Assembly (NCBI GenBank): GCA_039989475.1 | Contig: JBDXHU010000002.1 | Span: 558,001-622,000, forward strand | DNA from: JBDXHU01 sp039989475 | GTDB lineage: Bacteria; Pseudomonadota; Gammaproteobacteria; Pseudomonadales; Halieaceae | DNA: 64,000 nucleotides | Reading direction: 5' to 3' | Shown: one piece after another, positions 44,168 through 52,199 of the stretch | How the letters are laid out: each line of letters begins with the position of its first letter | Numbering within the stretch: position 1 is the first letter of the stretch | Program-made: the position numbers and the translations under genes | The notes under the pieces: model-generated | What the model saw: the letters and a program-made list of their open reading frames with translations, nothing else | Database searches by the model: none | What the model was told of the DNA's origin: nothing

Positions 44168-44874
44168 CCTCGTCGCTGCGAGACCTGAAGGTCTACACAA
44201 CCTATCCTCACAGCTGTAGCTACCTGCCCGAGCAGGAGGCCACAACGCTGTTCGTGGATCCGCGCACGGCAATGAGCGGCACGCTCTACAGCCAGCTATC
44301 CCTGCTCGGTTTTCGCCGCTCTGGCTCTCATCTTTACCGCCCCAATTGCGGCACTTGCTCAGCCTGCATTCCAGCACGGGTGCCGGTTCAGGGCTTTGAA
44401 GCCAGCCGCAGCCAGAAACGCGCCTGGCGTCGCAACCAGGATATTCGCATGGAGCCACTGGATGGCATTGATACCGATGCCGCCTTCGACCTGTATCGGC
44501 GCTATATCGAGGCGCGCCATCGTGATGGCGACATGTACCCGCCTTCCCGGGAGCAATACCAGTCCTTCCTGAGTTCGGAATGGGACGTGACTCGCTTCTT
44601 TGGCATGTACCTGGAGGACAGGCTGCTGGGCGTGGCCGTCGCCGACCAACTGGATGACGGCCTGTCCGCGATTTATACATTCTATGACCCTGCCGCACAG
44701 GATCGCAGCCTTGGCACCTTCGCCGTGCTATGGCAGATAGAGCAGACCCGCGCACTGGGCCTTGACTACCTGTACCTGGGGTACTGGATCAAACAGTGCC
44801 AGAAGATGGCCTACAAGATTCAGTTCCGCCCTCTGGAGCTATACGTCAACGGTAATTGGGTAGAATTGCTGTAG
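44164..44874 (+). CDS. bpt: Aspartate/glutamate leucyltransferase (bacterial ATE1-like, Bpt)
   Basis: 236 residues, TTG start overlapping the aat stop, ribosome site GGGAGAG upstream. The Cys motif for the family is in LYRPNCGTCSACIPARVPV near residue 60. The C-terminal GNAT-like part reads YTFYDPAAQDRSLGTFAVLW and YLYLGYWIKQCQKMAYKIQ. Bpt adds Leu to N-terminal Asp or Glu, extending the N-degron code beyond what E. coli has. Older annotations call it arginyltransferase (ate), but bacterial proteins of this branch were shown to use Leu-tRNA. Confidence 0.95.
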   Translation: MTSSLRDLKVYTTYPHSCSYLPEQEATTLFVDPRTAMSGTLYSQLSLLGFRRSGSHLYRPNCGTCSACIPARVPVQGFEASRSQKRAWRRNQDIRMEPLDGIDTDAAFDLYRRYIEARHRDGDMYPPSREQYQSFLSSEWDVTRFFGMYLEDRLLGVAVADQLDDGLSAIYTFYDPAAQDRSLGTFAVLWQIEQTRALGLDYLYLGYWIKQCQKMAYKIQFRPLELYVNGNWVELL

Positions 44875-44934
44875 CACTGGGGACGCTTTTAGGGCAAAAT
44901 GCGCGCCTGTTTTACTAGAGAGGCAGCCATCTTA

Positions 44935-45153
44935 ATGGCCAAAGAAGATCAAATTGAAATGGAAGGCGAAGTCATCGATACGCTTCCCAATACCACCTTC
45001 CGGGTTCAATTGGAAAACGGCCACGTCGTGACCGCGCACATCTCCGGCAAGATGCGTAAGAACTACATCCGCATCCTCACTGGCGACAAGGTCAAGGTAG
45101 AACTCACCCCGTACGACCTGACAAAGGGCCGTATCACTTACCGCGCCCGCTGA
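44935..45153 (+). CDS. infA: Translation initiation factor IF-1
   Basis: 72 residues, the standard IF-1 length, from ATG 44935 (MAKEDQIEMEGEVIDTLPNT). A single S1-like OB fold: FRVQLENGHVVTAHISGKMR, NYIRILTGDKVKVELTPYDL, ending KGRITYRAR. It blocks the ribosomal A site during initiation. Convergent with clpA; only nine bases lie between the two stop codons, with no terminator visible. Location beside aat/bpt matches Pseudomonas and Escherichia order. Confidence 0.98.
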   Translation: MAKEDQIEMEGEVIDTLPNTTFRVQLENGHVVTAHISGKMRKNYIRILTGDKVKVELTPYDLTKGRITYRAR

Positions 45154-45162
45154 TTTGCGCGC

Positions 45163-47445
45163 CTAAACCTCTGCGGTTTCCGGCTCCAGCACCTCGGCCT
45201 CAACCACCAACGCATCTGTTTTCCTGTCCAGCCGCACCAGGGCTGTGCCGCCGTTACGGGACAACTCACCGAACAACACCATCTCCGCCAGCGGCTTCTT
45301 GATATTCTCCTGTATGACCCGCTCCATGGGCCTGGCGCCCATATTGGCATCATAGCCCCGCTCCACCAGCCAGCGCCGGGACTCCTCATCCACTTCCAGC
45401 ATGACGCGCTTCTCATCCAGTTGCGACTGCAATTCGGTCAGGAACTTGTCAACCACGGTCAGAATCACTTCGGTGCCAAGAGTCTCAAACTGGATAATGC
45501 CGTCCAGGCGGTTACGGAACTCCGGCGTGAATGCACGGGTTATCGCTTCCATGCCGTCGGTGCTGTGATCCTGCTCGGAAAAGCCTATGCTCCGGCGACT
45601 GATATTCTCAGCACCGGCGTTGGTGGTCATAATCAGGATGACATTGCGGAAGTCGGCGCGGCGACCATTGTTGTCGGTCAGGGAACCGTGATCCATCACC
45701 TGCAATAACAGGTTAAACACCTCCGGGTGCGCCTTCTCAATCTCATCGAGCAAAACCACCGAATGCGGGTGCTTGGTCACAGCATCGGTAAGCAGTCCAC
45801 CCTGGTCAAAGCCCACATAACCGGGAGGCGCGCCGATCAGGCGAGACACCGTGTGGCGCTCCATGTATTCCGACATATCGAAGCGCACCAGCTCGAGGCC
45901 CATAACCCTGGCCAACTGCCGGCTAACCTCGGTTTTACCAACCCCGGTGGGGCCGGCAAACAGGAATGAACCAATAGGTTTCTCAGCGGGCTTCAGTCCT
46001 GCCCGGGCCAGTTTAATCGCCGTGGACAGGCTGGAAATGGCCTTATCCTGGCCAAATACCACCATCTGCAGATTGCTCTCCAGCTTCTGCAAGGCCTCCT
46101 TGTCTGAGGCGCTGACAGATTTTGGCGGAATCCTGGCGATCTTGGCGATCACCGCCTCGATATCGCCGACTCCGACCACCTTCTTGCGCTTGGACGGCGA
46201 CTGCAGCTGCTGAAAGGCGCCGGCCTCATCAATTACGTCAATGGCCTTGTCAGGCAGGAAGCGGTCTGTGATATAGCGTTCCGCCAGCTCCGCCGCTGCC
46301 TTCAGCGCCTTGTTGGTGTAGCGCAGGCCGTGGTGCTCCTCAAAGCGGGACTTGAGGCCGCGCAGAATGTGATAGCTGTCTTCGGCGGATGGCTCCAGCA
46401 CATCAATCTTCTGGAAGCGGCGGCTCAGTGCGCGGTCCTTGTCGAAGATGCCCCGGTATTCCTGGAAGGTAGTGGAGCCAATACAGCGCAAACTGCCCGA
46501 GGCCAGCATCGGCTTCAACAGGTTGGAGGCGTCCATAACGCCACCCGATGCGGCACCGGCGCCGATAATCGTGTGGATTTCGTCTATGAACAGGATGGCA
46601 CCATCGCGCTGCTTGAGCTCGGCCAGCAGGGACTTCAGGCGTTTCTCAAAATCACCCCGGTACTTGGTACCCGCCAGCAGCGAGCCCATATCCAGTGAAT
46701 AGACCACGCTGCCCTTGAGTACATCCGGCACCTCGCCATCGACAATCAGCTTGGCCAGGCCCTCGGCTATTGCGGTCTTGCCGACACCGGACTCACCGAC
46801 CAGCAGCGGGTTGTTCTTGCGCCGCCGCGAGAGGATCTGGGAGACTCTTTCAACCTCCTGCAAACGCCCGATCAGCGGGTCGATACGACCCTCCTCGGCC
46901 TCGGTATTGAGGTTGGTCGCGAAGCTGTCCAGCGGATTGGCTTCGCCCTCCTCGCCCAGCACTTCCTCGCCAGCGTCGCTACCCGCGTCGCTACCGTCAT
47001 CCTCACCGGCCACCTTGGATATGCCGTGAGTGATGTAGTTGACCACGTCCAGCCGCGCAATATTCTGCATTTTGAGGAAATAGACTGCCTGGCTTTCCTG
47101 TTCGCTGAAAATCGCTACCAGTACATTGGCCCCGGTGACTTCCGCCTTGCCCGAGGACTGCACATGAAAGGCCGCACGTTGTATCACCCGCTGGAAGCCC
47201 AGTGTGGGCTGGGTATCGCGATCCGTCTCCTCGCTGGGGATCAGGGGTGTGGTGGCATCGACAAATTCCGTCAGCTCGCCGCGCAGGCCGCCAAGATCAC
47301 CGCCGCAGGCTTTGAGCACGCGCACCGCGTCGACGTTATCCAGCAGGGCCAGCAACAAATGCTCAACCGTCATGAACTCATGACGCTTGGACTGGGCCCC
47401 TTTGAATGCCTCGTTAAGGGTGGTCTCAAGATCTTTGTTCAGCAT
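45163..47445 (-). CDS. clpA: ATP-dependent Clp protease unfoldase ClpA
   Basis: 760 residues. The N-domain (residues 1-145, MLNKDLETTLNEAFKGAQSK) binds ClpS. Two AAA+ modules follow: Walker A GESGVGKTAIAEG near 217 with Walker B AILFIDEIHTIIGAG, and Walker A GPTGVGKTEVSRQ near 500 with Walker B SVVLLDEIEKAH. An acidic Gly/Glu/Asp-rich linker (about 143-165) is seen between the N-domain and D1. With ClpP it degrades N-degron and SsrA-tagged proteins. It follows clpS by 42 bases on the same strand. Confidence 0.97.
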   Translation of the reverse strand: MLNKDLETTLNEAFKGAQSKRHEFMTVEHLLLALLDNVDAVRVLKACGGDLGGLRGELTEFVDATTPLIPSEETDRDTQPTLGFQRVIQRAAFHVQSSGKAEVTGANVLVAIFSEQESQAVYFLKMQNIARLDVVNYITHGISKVAGEDDGSDAGSDAGEEVLGEEGEANPLDSFATNLNTEAEEGRIDPLIGRLQEVERVSQILSRRRKNNPLLVGESGVGKTAIAEGLAKLIVDGEVPDVLKGSVVYSLDMGSLLAGTKYRGDFEKRLKSLLAELKQRDGAILFIDEIHTIIGAGAASGGVMDASNLLKPMLASGSLRCIGSTTFQEYRGIFDKDRALSRRFQKIDVLEPSAEDSYHILRGLKSRFEEHHGLRYTNKALKAAAELAERYITDRFLPDKAIDVIDEAGAFQQLQSPSKRKKVVGVGDIEAVIAKIARIPPKSVSASDKEALQKLESNLQMVVFGQDKAISSLSTAIKLARAGLKPAEKPIGSFLFAGPTGVGKTEVSRQLARVMGLELVRFDMSEYMERHTVSRLIGAPPGYVGFDQGGLLTDAVTKHPHSVVLLDEIEKAHPEVFNLLLQVMDHGSLTDNNGRRADFRNVILIMTTNAGAENISRRSIGFSEQDHSTDGMEAITRAFTPEFRNRLDGIIQFETLGTEVILTVVDKFLTELQSQLDEKRVMLEVDEESRRWLVERGYDANMGARPMERVIQENIKKPLAEMVLFGELSRNGGTALVRLDRKTDALVVEAEVLEPETAEV

Positions 47446-47487
47446 TGCCTATATCTCCACCTGCGAACCTGTTTGGCCGTACCGGCA

Positions 47488-47820
47488 TCAGCCATCAGAG
47501 GCCTCTACTTCACACAGTAACGGATGTTGGTGCTCACGGGAATATTGATTCACCTGGGTCATCTTGGTTTCCGCAATGTCGCGGGTATAGACACCACATA
47601 CGCCCTTGCCCTGGGTATGCACCGTGAGCATGACATGCGTAGCCTGCTCCAGGTTCATACGGAAAAATACCTCAAGTACCTCGACCACAAATTCCATGGG
47701 CGTGTAATCATCGTTCAACAGCACCACTTTGAACAACGGTGGTTTCTTGAGACTGGGCTTGCTTTCCTGCAGCGCCAGATCACCGTCCAGGTGCTGGTCG
47801 CCCTGCTCTTCATCACTCAT
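47488..47820 (-). CDS. clpS: ClpS, N-degron adaptor of ClpAP
   Basis: About 110 residues from ATG 47820 (MSDEEQGDQHL). The frame is open to ATG 47865, but a TATAAT box overlaps that codon, so transcription would start inside it; a start at 47820 (or ATG 47823) is therefore preferred. The binding pocket for destabilising N-terminal residues is intact: VVLLNDDYTPMEFVVEVLEV and MLTVHTQGKGVCGVYTRDIA. The ending QHPLLCEVEASDG is typical. It hands Leu/Phe/Tyr/Trp-tagged proteins to ClpA, encoded downstream. Confidence 0.95.
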   Translation of the reverse strand: MSDEEQGDQHLDGDLALQESKPSLKKPPLFKVVLLNDDYTPMEFVVEVLEVFFRMNLEQATHVMLTVHTQGKGVCGVYTRDIAETKMTQVNQYSREHQHPLLCEVEASDG

Positions 47821-47863
47821 CATCTTTACGATGCCTGGTACGTACTTTATTGCCATGTGGCCC

Positions 47864-47869
47864 ATTATA
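47864..47869 (-). promoter_or_regulatory. Probable -10 box of clpS
   Basis: The minus strand reads TATAAT, a perfect sigma-70 -10 hexamer, 43 bases before the preferred clpS start. No good -35 hexamer is seen at 16-18 bases; a 24-base tandem repeat lies just upstream. Confidence 0.5.
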
Positions 47870-47900
47870 TCTGAAATTGCTGGACATGCCCGCTGCCACC

Positions 47901-47947
47901 CTACCCGATATAGCGGGGCAGGCTCTACCCGATAAAGCGGGGCAGGC
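47901..47947. repeat. Tandem repeat, two 23-base units with period 24
   Basis: Units at 47901-47923 and 47925-47947 start CTACCCGATA and end GCGGGGCAGGC, differing at one base (T/A). Each can form a small CCCG/CGGG hairpin. They lie just upstream of the clpS -10 box, between clpS and the icd terminator, where Pseudomonas has cspD. Confidence 0.75.
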
Positions 47948-47986
47948 CCTCCATGGCTCTCGCGGATACCGTCCTTCCTTGGACAT

Positions 47987-48014
47987 AAAAAAAGCCGGCT
48001 TGTTCGGCCGGCTT
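47987..48014 (-). terminator. Rho-independent terminator of icd
   Basis: On the minus strand the stem AAGCCGGC / GCCGGCTT with a short loop is followed by seven T. It lies 20 bases after the icd stop codon. Confidence 0.93.
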
Positions 48015-48034
48015 CCCAAATAACAACACACGGT

Positions 48035-49288
48035 TTACATGTGCTTGACTATTTCCTTGCCGAACTGGGAACAGCTCACCAGGGTGGCACCATCCATCAG
48101 GCGCTCAAAGTCATAGGTGACCGTCTTCGCCTGGATAGCTCCATTCATACCGGTAATGATCAGGTCTGCGGCCTCGTTCCAGCCCATGTGACGCAGCATC
48201 ATCTCCGCTGAAAGAATCAGCGAGCCGGGATTAACCTTGTCCTGGCCGGCATACTTGGGTGCGGTACCGTGAGTCGCCTCAAACAGGGCGATATCGTCAC
48301 TCAGGTTGGCACCCGGCGCGATGCCGATACCACCGACCTGTGCGGCCAGGGCGTCTGACAGGTAATCCCCGTTCAGATTCATGGTGGCAACCACGCTGTA
48401 CTCTTCGGGGCGGGTCAGGATCTGCTGCAGCATGGCATCAGCGATGACATCCTTGATCACGATCTCAGCGCCGGTATTGGGGTTCTTAACCGAAACCCAG
48501 GGGCCGCCATCCAGCAATTCACCGCCGAACTCTTCCATGGCCAACTCGTAGCCCCAGTCGCGGAAGCCACCCTCGGTGAACTTCATGATATTGCCCTTGT
48601 GCACTAGCGTGACATTAGGCTGGTTCTGGTCTATTGCGTACTGAATCGCCTTGCGTACCAGGCGCTTGGTGCCCTCCTCGGAGATCGGCTTGATACCAAT
48701 GCCCACATTTTCGGAGAAACGCATCTTGGTGGCGCCCATCTCATTGATGATGAAGTCGACGACTTTCTTGGCCTCATCGGTACCCGCCTGGTACTCGATA
48801 CCGGCGTAGATGTCCTCGGAGTTCTCGCGGAAGATAATCATGTTGCACTTGCCGGGCTCTTTGACCGGTGAAGGCACACCTTCGAACCAACGCACCGGGC
48901 GCTGGCAGACGTAGAGGTCCATCTCCTGGCGCAGGGCCACGTTAAGAGAGCGGAAACCGCCGCCCACCGGCGTGGTCAGGGGGCCCTTGATGCCTACTGA
49001 ATACTCGCGGATGGCATCCAGGGTCTCTTCGGGGAACCAATCACCGTCGTATAACTCAGCGGCTTTTTCACCGGTGTAAATCTCCATCCAGGAGATTTCC
49101 TTGTCACCGCCGTAAGCTTTTTCGACCGCGGCATTGACCACGTCCAGCATTACCGGGCTGATATCAACCCCGATGCCGTCGCCTTCAATGAACGGGATGA
49201 TGGGATTATTGGGTACGCTGAGGGAAAAATCGTCATTGACCTTAATCTTTTCGCCCTGTGAAGGTACCTTGATGTGCTTGTAACCCAT
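48035..49288 (-). CDS. icd: NADP-dependent isocitrate dehydrogenase
   Basis: 417 residues, the same length class as E. coli Icd (416). Substrate and phosphorylation site: the Ser in GGGFRSLNVALRQEMDLYVC corresponds to E. coli Ser113, target of the IDH kinase/phosphatase AceK. Catalytic/metal regions: FRENSEDIYAGIEYQ, LVHKGNIMKFTEGGFRDWGY, NLNGDYLSDALAAQVGGIG and GTAPKYAGQDKVNPGSLIL. It makes 2-oxoglutarate and NADPH in the TCA cycle; phosphorylation would divert flux to the glyoxylate shunt. Single gene with promoter and terminator visible, divergent from rluE. Confidence 0.97.
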   Translation of the reverse strand: MGYKHIKVPSQGEKIKVNDDFSLSVPNNPIIPFIEGDGIGVDISPVMLDVVNAAVEKAYGGDKEISWMEIYTGEKAAELYDGDWFPEETLDAIREYSVGIKGPLTTPVGGGFRSLNVALRQEMDLYVCQRPVRWFEGVPSPVKEPGKCNMIIFRENSEDIYAGIEYQAGTDEAKKVVDFIINEMGATKMRFSENVGIGIKPISEEGTKRLVRKAIQYAIDQNQPNVTLVHKGNIMKFTEGGFRDWGYELAMEEFGGELLDGGPWVSVKNPNTGAEIVIKDVIADAMLQQILTRPEEYSVVATMNLNGDYLSDALAAQVGGIGIAPGANLSDDIALFEATHGTAPKYAGQDKVNPGSLILSAEMMLRHMGWNEAADLIITGMNGAIQAKTVTYDFERLMDGATLVSCSQFGKEIVKHM

Positions 49289-49336
49289 AAACTGCTCCGT
49301 ATCTTATGTTAGTAACTGGAGGGAAAAACGGCGCAA

Positions 49337-49342
49337 ATTATA
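49337..49342 (-). promoter_or_regulatory. Probable -10 box of icd
   Basis: The minus strand reads TATAAT, about 50 bases upstream of the icd start codon; GGAG seven bases before the start is the ribosome site. No strong -35 hexamer is seen at the expected distance. Confidence 0.55.
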
Positions 49343-49404
49343 GCACCTGAATATCCGCAGTGCTGTACTTTGCGGCTGCCCAGGGCAGATTCTGCGAGTT
49401 AATC

Positions 49405-50007
49405 ATGGCTGGCCTGATTTTATTCAACAAGCCGTTCCAGGTACTCAGTCAATTCACTGACCGGGAGCGTGCTGACGAGCAGTCAGCGGTGCCCCGCCGA
49501 ACCCTGGCGGACTACCTGCAGGCGCCCGGTTTTCGTGTTGCCGGGCGCCTTGATTACGATTCTGAAGGATTGTTACTGCTGACCGACGATGGTCGCCTGC
49601 AGCAGCAGATCGCCAATCCGCGGAGCAAAACCTGGAAGACCTATTGGGTGCAGGTTGAGGGCCTGGTGGACGCTCACAGCCTGCAGCAACTGGCCTCGGG
49701 CCTCAAGCTAAAGGACGGCTTGACCCGCCCTGCCCAGGTCAGGGTCCTGCCAGAGCCTGCACAGCTGTGGCCCAGGGACCCGCCAATAAGAACCAGGGCC
49801 ACACAGCCGACCAGTTGGCTGGAGCTGAAAATCCGCGAGGGCCGCAATCGACAGGTGCGGCGCATGACAGCCGCTGTCGGCCATCCGACCCTGCGCCTGG
49901 TGCGTGTCGCCATAGGCGACTGGGAGCTGGGTGGGCTGGCCAGTGGCAGTTGGCAGCGACAGGAGATTCATATGCCCAGGCGACGAGCAGGCAAACGCCA
50001 TGACTGA
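49405..50007 (+). CDS. rluE: 23S rRNA pseudouridine synthase RluE
   Basis: About 200 residues from ATG 49405 (MAGLILFNKPFQVLSQFTD). RsuA/RluB/E/F family: catalytic Asp in VAGRLDYDSEGLLLLTDDGR; the S4 domain is absent, as expected for RluE. ELKIREGRNRQVRRMTAAVG and HPTLRLVRVAIG are typical C-terminal motifs. E. coli RluE makes pseudouridine 2457 in 23S rRNA. It overlaps nudJ by eight bases; icd-rluE-nudJ-mnmA-hflD-purB is the same order as in E. coli. Confidence 0.93.
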   Translation: MAGLILFNKPFQVLSQFTDRERADEQSAVPRRTLADYLQAPGFRVAGRLDYDSEGLLLLTDDGRLQQQIANPRSKTWKTYWVQVEGLVDAHSLQQLASGLKLKDGLTRPAQVRVLPEPAQLWPRDPPIRTRATQPTSWLELKIREGRNRQVRRMTAAVGHPTLRLVRVAIGDWELGGLASGSWQRQEIHMPRRRAGKRHD

Positions 50008-50449
50008 CTGGTATCCCCACGTCACCGTCGCCACTGTTATTGAGCGCGATGGCAAATACCTGCTGGTCGAGGAACAGGCTGGCAACGGGCTGGTATACAA
50101 CCAGCCCGCCGGACACCTGGAAGCCGGGGAAAGCCTGGCGCAGGCCGCTATCCGTGAAACCCGGGAAGAAACCGGCTACGACATCGAGCTACAGGGGGTG
50201 CTGGGCAGCGCCCTCTACCACTCCCCAGACAACGGCGTGAGCTACTATCGAACCAGCTTCTATGGTGTGGTTCGGTCCTTTGACCCAGCCGCCGAACTGG
50301 ACAGCGATATCCAGCGGTCGCTGTGGCTGACTCATCGGGAAATGCTCGCCAATTCTGATAGAATGCGCAGCCCGCTGGTGCTGGCCACGGTGGAGCAATA
50401 CCTTACTGGCCGGCGCTGGCCCCTGGATTTCATTTACTACGGCTCATGA
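50000..50449 (+). CDS. nudJ: Nudix phosphatase NudJ
   Basis: About 149 residues from ATG 50000. The Nudix box GHLEAGESLAQAAIRETREE lies near residue 38 and is followed by TGYDIELQGVLG. E. coli NudJ (YmfB) releases phosphate from thiamine pyrophosphate precursors (HMP-PP) and nucleoside di/triphosphates. Overlaps rluE by eight bases and mnmA by four (ATGA), so it is inside a tightly coupled operon. Confidence 0.92.
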   Translation: MTDWYPHVTVATVIERDGKYLLVEEQAGNGLVYNQPAGHLEAGESLAQAAIRETREETGYDIELQGVLGSALYHSPDNGVSYYRTSFYGVVRSFDPAAELDSDIQRSLWLTHREMLANSDRMRSPLVLATVEQYLTGRRWPLDFIYYGS

Positions 50450-51537
50450 CTACAAACGCATCGAAAAAAGTCATCGTTGGCATGTCCGGCGGTGTCGACT
50501 CCTCTGTCGCCGCGCTGCTACTGCAGCAGCAGGGCTTCCAGGTGGAAGGCCTGTTCATGAAAAACTGGGAGGAGGACGACGGCACCGAATACTGTACCGC
50601 CATGGAAGACCTTGCCGACGCACAGGCGGTGGCTGATCAACTGGGCCTGAAGCTGCACAGCGCCAACTTTGCAGCCGAATACTGGGACAATGTGTTCGAG
50701 CATTTTCTCGCCGAATATCGGGCCGGGCGCACACCCAACCCGGACATTCTCTGCAACCGCGAAATCAAGTTTAAAGCCTTCCTGGAATACGCCGTGATGC
50801 TGGGCGCCGACCTGATTGCCACCGGGCATTACGCTCGCCGTGGCGAAGCGGAGGATCGCGCCACCCTGTGCAAGGGCCTGGACCAGAACAAGGACCAGAG
50901 CTATTTTCTCCACGCGGTGGGCTACCGGGAGTTACAGCGCAGCCTGTTCCCACTGGGTGATATCGAGAAACCGGAGGTGCGCAGGCTGGCCGAGCAAGCG
51001 GGCTTGCGCACCCATGACAAAAAGGACAGTACCGGTATCTGTTTCATCGGCGAACGCCGCTTCAAGGATTTCCTGCAACAGTACATACCGGCGCAGCCTG
51101 GCCTGATTGTCGATCTCGAGGGAAATGAACTGGGGCAGCACCAGGGTTTGATGTATCACACCATCGGCCAGCGCCAGGGCCTCGGGATAGGCGGCATGGC
51201 CGGTCACAGCGACCAGCCCTGGTACGTGGTAGACAAGGATCTGGAACACAACAAGTTGTTGGTAACCCAGGGCAATAATCACCCTGCACTGTTTAAGCAG
51301 AGCCTGGAAGCGAGCCACATACACTGGGTCGCCGAGCAGACACCCGGGCTGCCGTTGCGCTGCGTCGCCAAGACCCGCTATCGCCAGCCGGACCAGGCTT
51401 GCACGGTGCGCAGCACAGGACAAGGCTATACGGTGGATTTCGACGAGCCCCAGCGCGCCATTACACCCGGGCAATCTGTGGTGTTTTACCTGGACCAGCT
51501 CTGCCTGGGCGGCGGCGTTATAGAGTCCGCAGCATGA
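50446..51537 (+). CDS. mnmA: tRNA-specific 2-thiouridylase MnmA
   Basis: 363 residues. PP-loop motif VGMSGGVDSSVAALLL at the N-terminus. First catalytic Cys in NPDILCNREIKFKAFLEYA, second in KKDSTGICFIGERRFKDFL, with LIATGHYARR between. It adds sulfur to U34 of tRNA Lys, Glu and Gln, using the TusE relay. Start and stop overlap nudJ and hflD by four bases each. Length equals the E. coli protein (368). Confidence 0.97.
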   Translation: MTTNASKKVIVGMSGGVDSSVAALLLQQQGFQVEGLFMKNWEEDDGTEYCTAMEDLADAQAVADQLGLKLHSANFAAEYWDNVFEHFLAEYRAGRTPNPDILCNREIKFKAFLEYAVMLGADLIATGHYARRGEAEDRATLCKGLDQNKDQSYFLHAVGYRELQRSLFPLGDIEKPEVRRLAEQAGLRTHDKKDSTGICFIGERRFKDFLQQYIPAQPGLIVDLEGNELGQHQGLMYHTIGQRQGLGIGGMAGHSDQPWYVVDKDLEHNKLLVTQGNNHPALFKQSLEASHIHWVAEQTPGLPLRCVAKTRYRQPDQACTVRSTGQGYTVDFDEPQRAITPGQSVVFYLDQLCLGGGVIESAA

Positions 51538-52163
51538 ACCAGCAGGAGCAACAGGTGCTGGCGCTGGCCGGGGTTGTGCAGGCTGCCAGGCTGGTAGACG
51601 AGATATCCCGTACCGGCAGCTATCCCGAAGAGTTTCTTTCCCCCACTATCAACAGCCTGTTCAAGTTCGACGCCGCCGATACCGCGGATGTCTATGGCGG
51701 CGTTGGCGGAGTCAAACTGGGACTGCAAAATCTCGCCGCCATGCTCGCCAGCCGCGATGCGGACAACAACCGGGAAATGGCACGTTACGTATTTGGCCTG
51801 CTGCATCTGGAGAAGCGCTTCTCTTCCACACCCGAGATGGTTTCTATCGTGCGTTCCCGACTCGAGCACGCGCAGTTCAAATCTGAGTATTTCTCCACTC
51901 ATGTGCAGGAGGTGAGTCACAGCCTGGCGGGGATTTACCAGGACACTATCAGTACTTTCCGCTTCCGCGTCACTGTGACAGGTAACATGAAGCAATTGTC
52001 CCAACAGAAAAACGCGGACATGATCAGGGCCTTGCTCCTGGCTGGCATTCGTTCGGCGTTCCTGTGGCGGCAACTGGGTGGGCGCCGCTGGCAGCTATTG
52101 ATGCGACGACGCAAGATACAGCAAGTGGCACAGAACCTGTCGCGACAACTGGCTTCAGTGTAA
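51534..52163 (+). CDS. hflD: HflD, high-frequency-lysogenisation protein homologue
   Basis: 209 residues from ATG 51534 (MNQQEQQVLALAGVVQAARL), overlapping mnmA by four bases. Helical, peripheral membrane protein. SLFKFDAADTADVYGGVGGV and GLLHLEKRFSSTPEMVSIVR match HflD. In E. coli it binds the lambda CII protein and is often next to purB. Its normal cellular role is unclear. The 36-base gap to purB carries a ribosome site. Confidence 0.92.
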   Translation: MNQQEQQVLALAGVVQAARLVDEISRTGSYPEEFLSPTINSLFKFDAADTADVYGGVGGVKLGLQNLAAMLASRDADNNREMARYVFGLLHLEKRFSSTPEMVSIVRSRLEHAQFKSEYFSTHVQEVSHSLAGIYQDTISTFRFRVTVTGNMKQLSQQKNADMIRALLLAGIRSAFLWRQLGGRRWQLLMRRRKIQQVAQNLSRQLASV

Positions 52164-52199
52164 AATCTGCGCCTTCCTGATCGCTCCTGGAGACATTAA

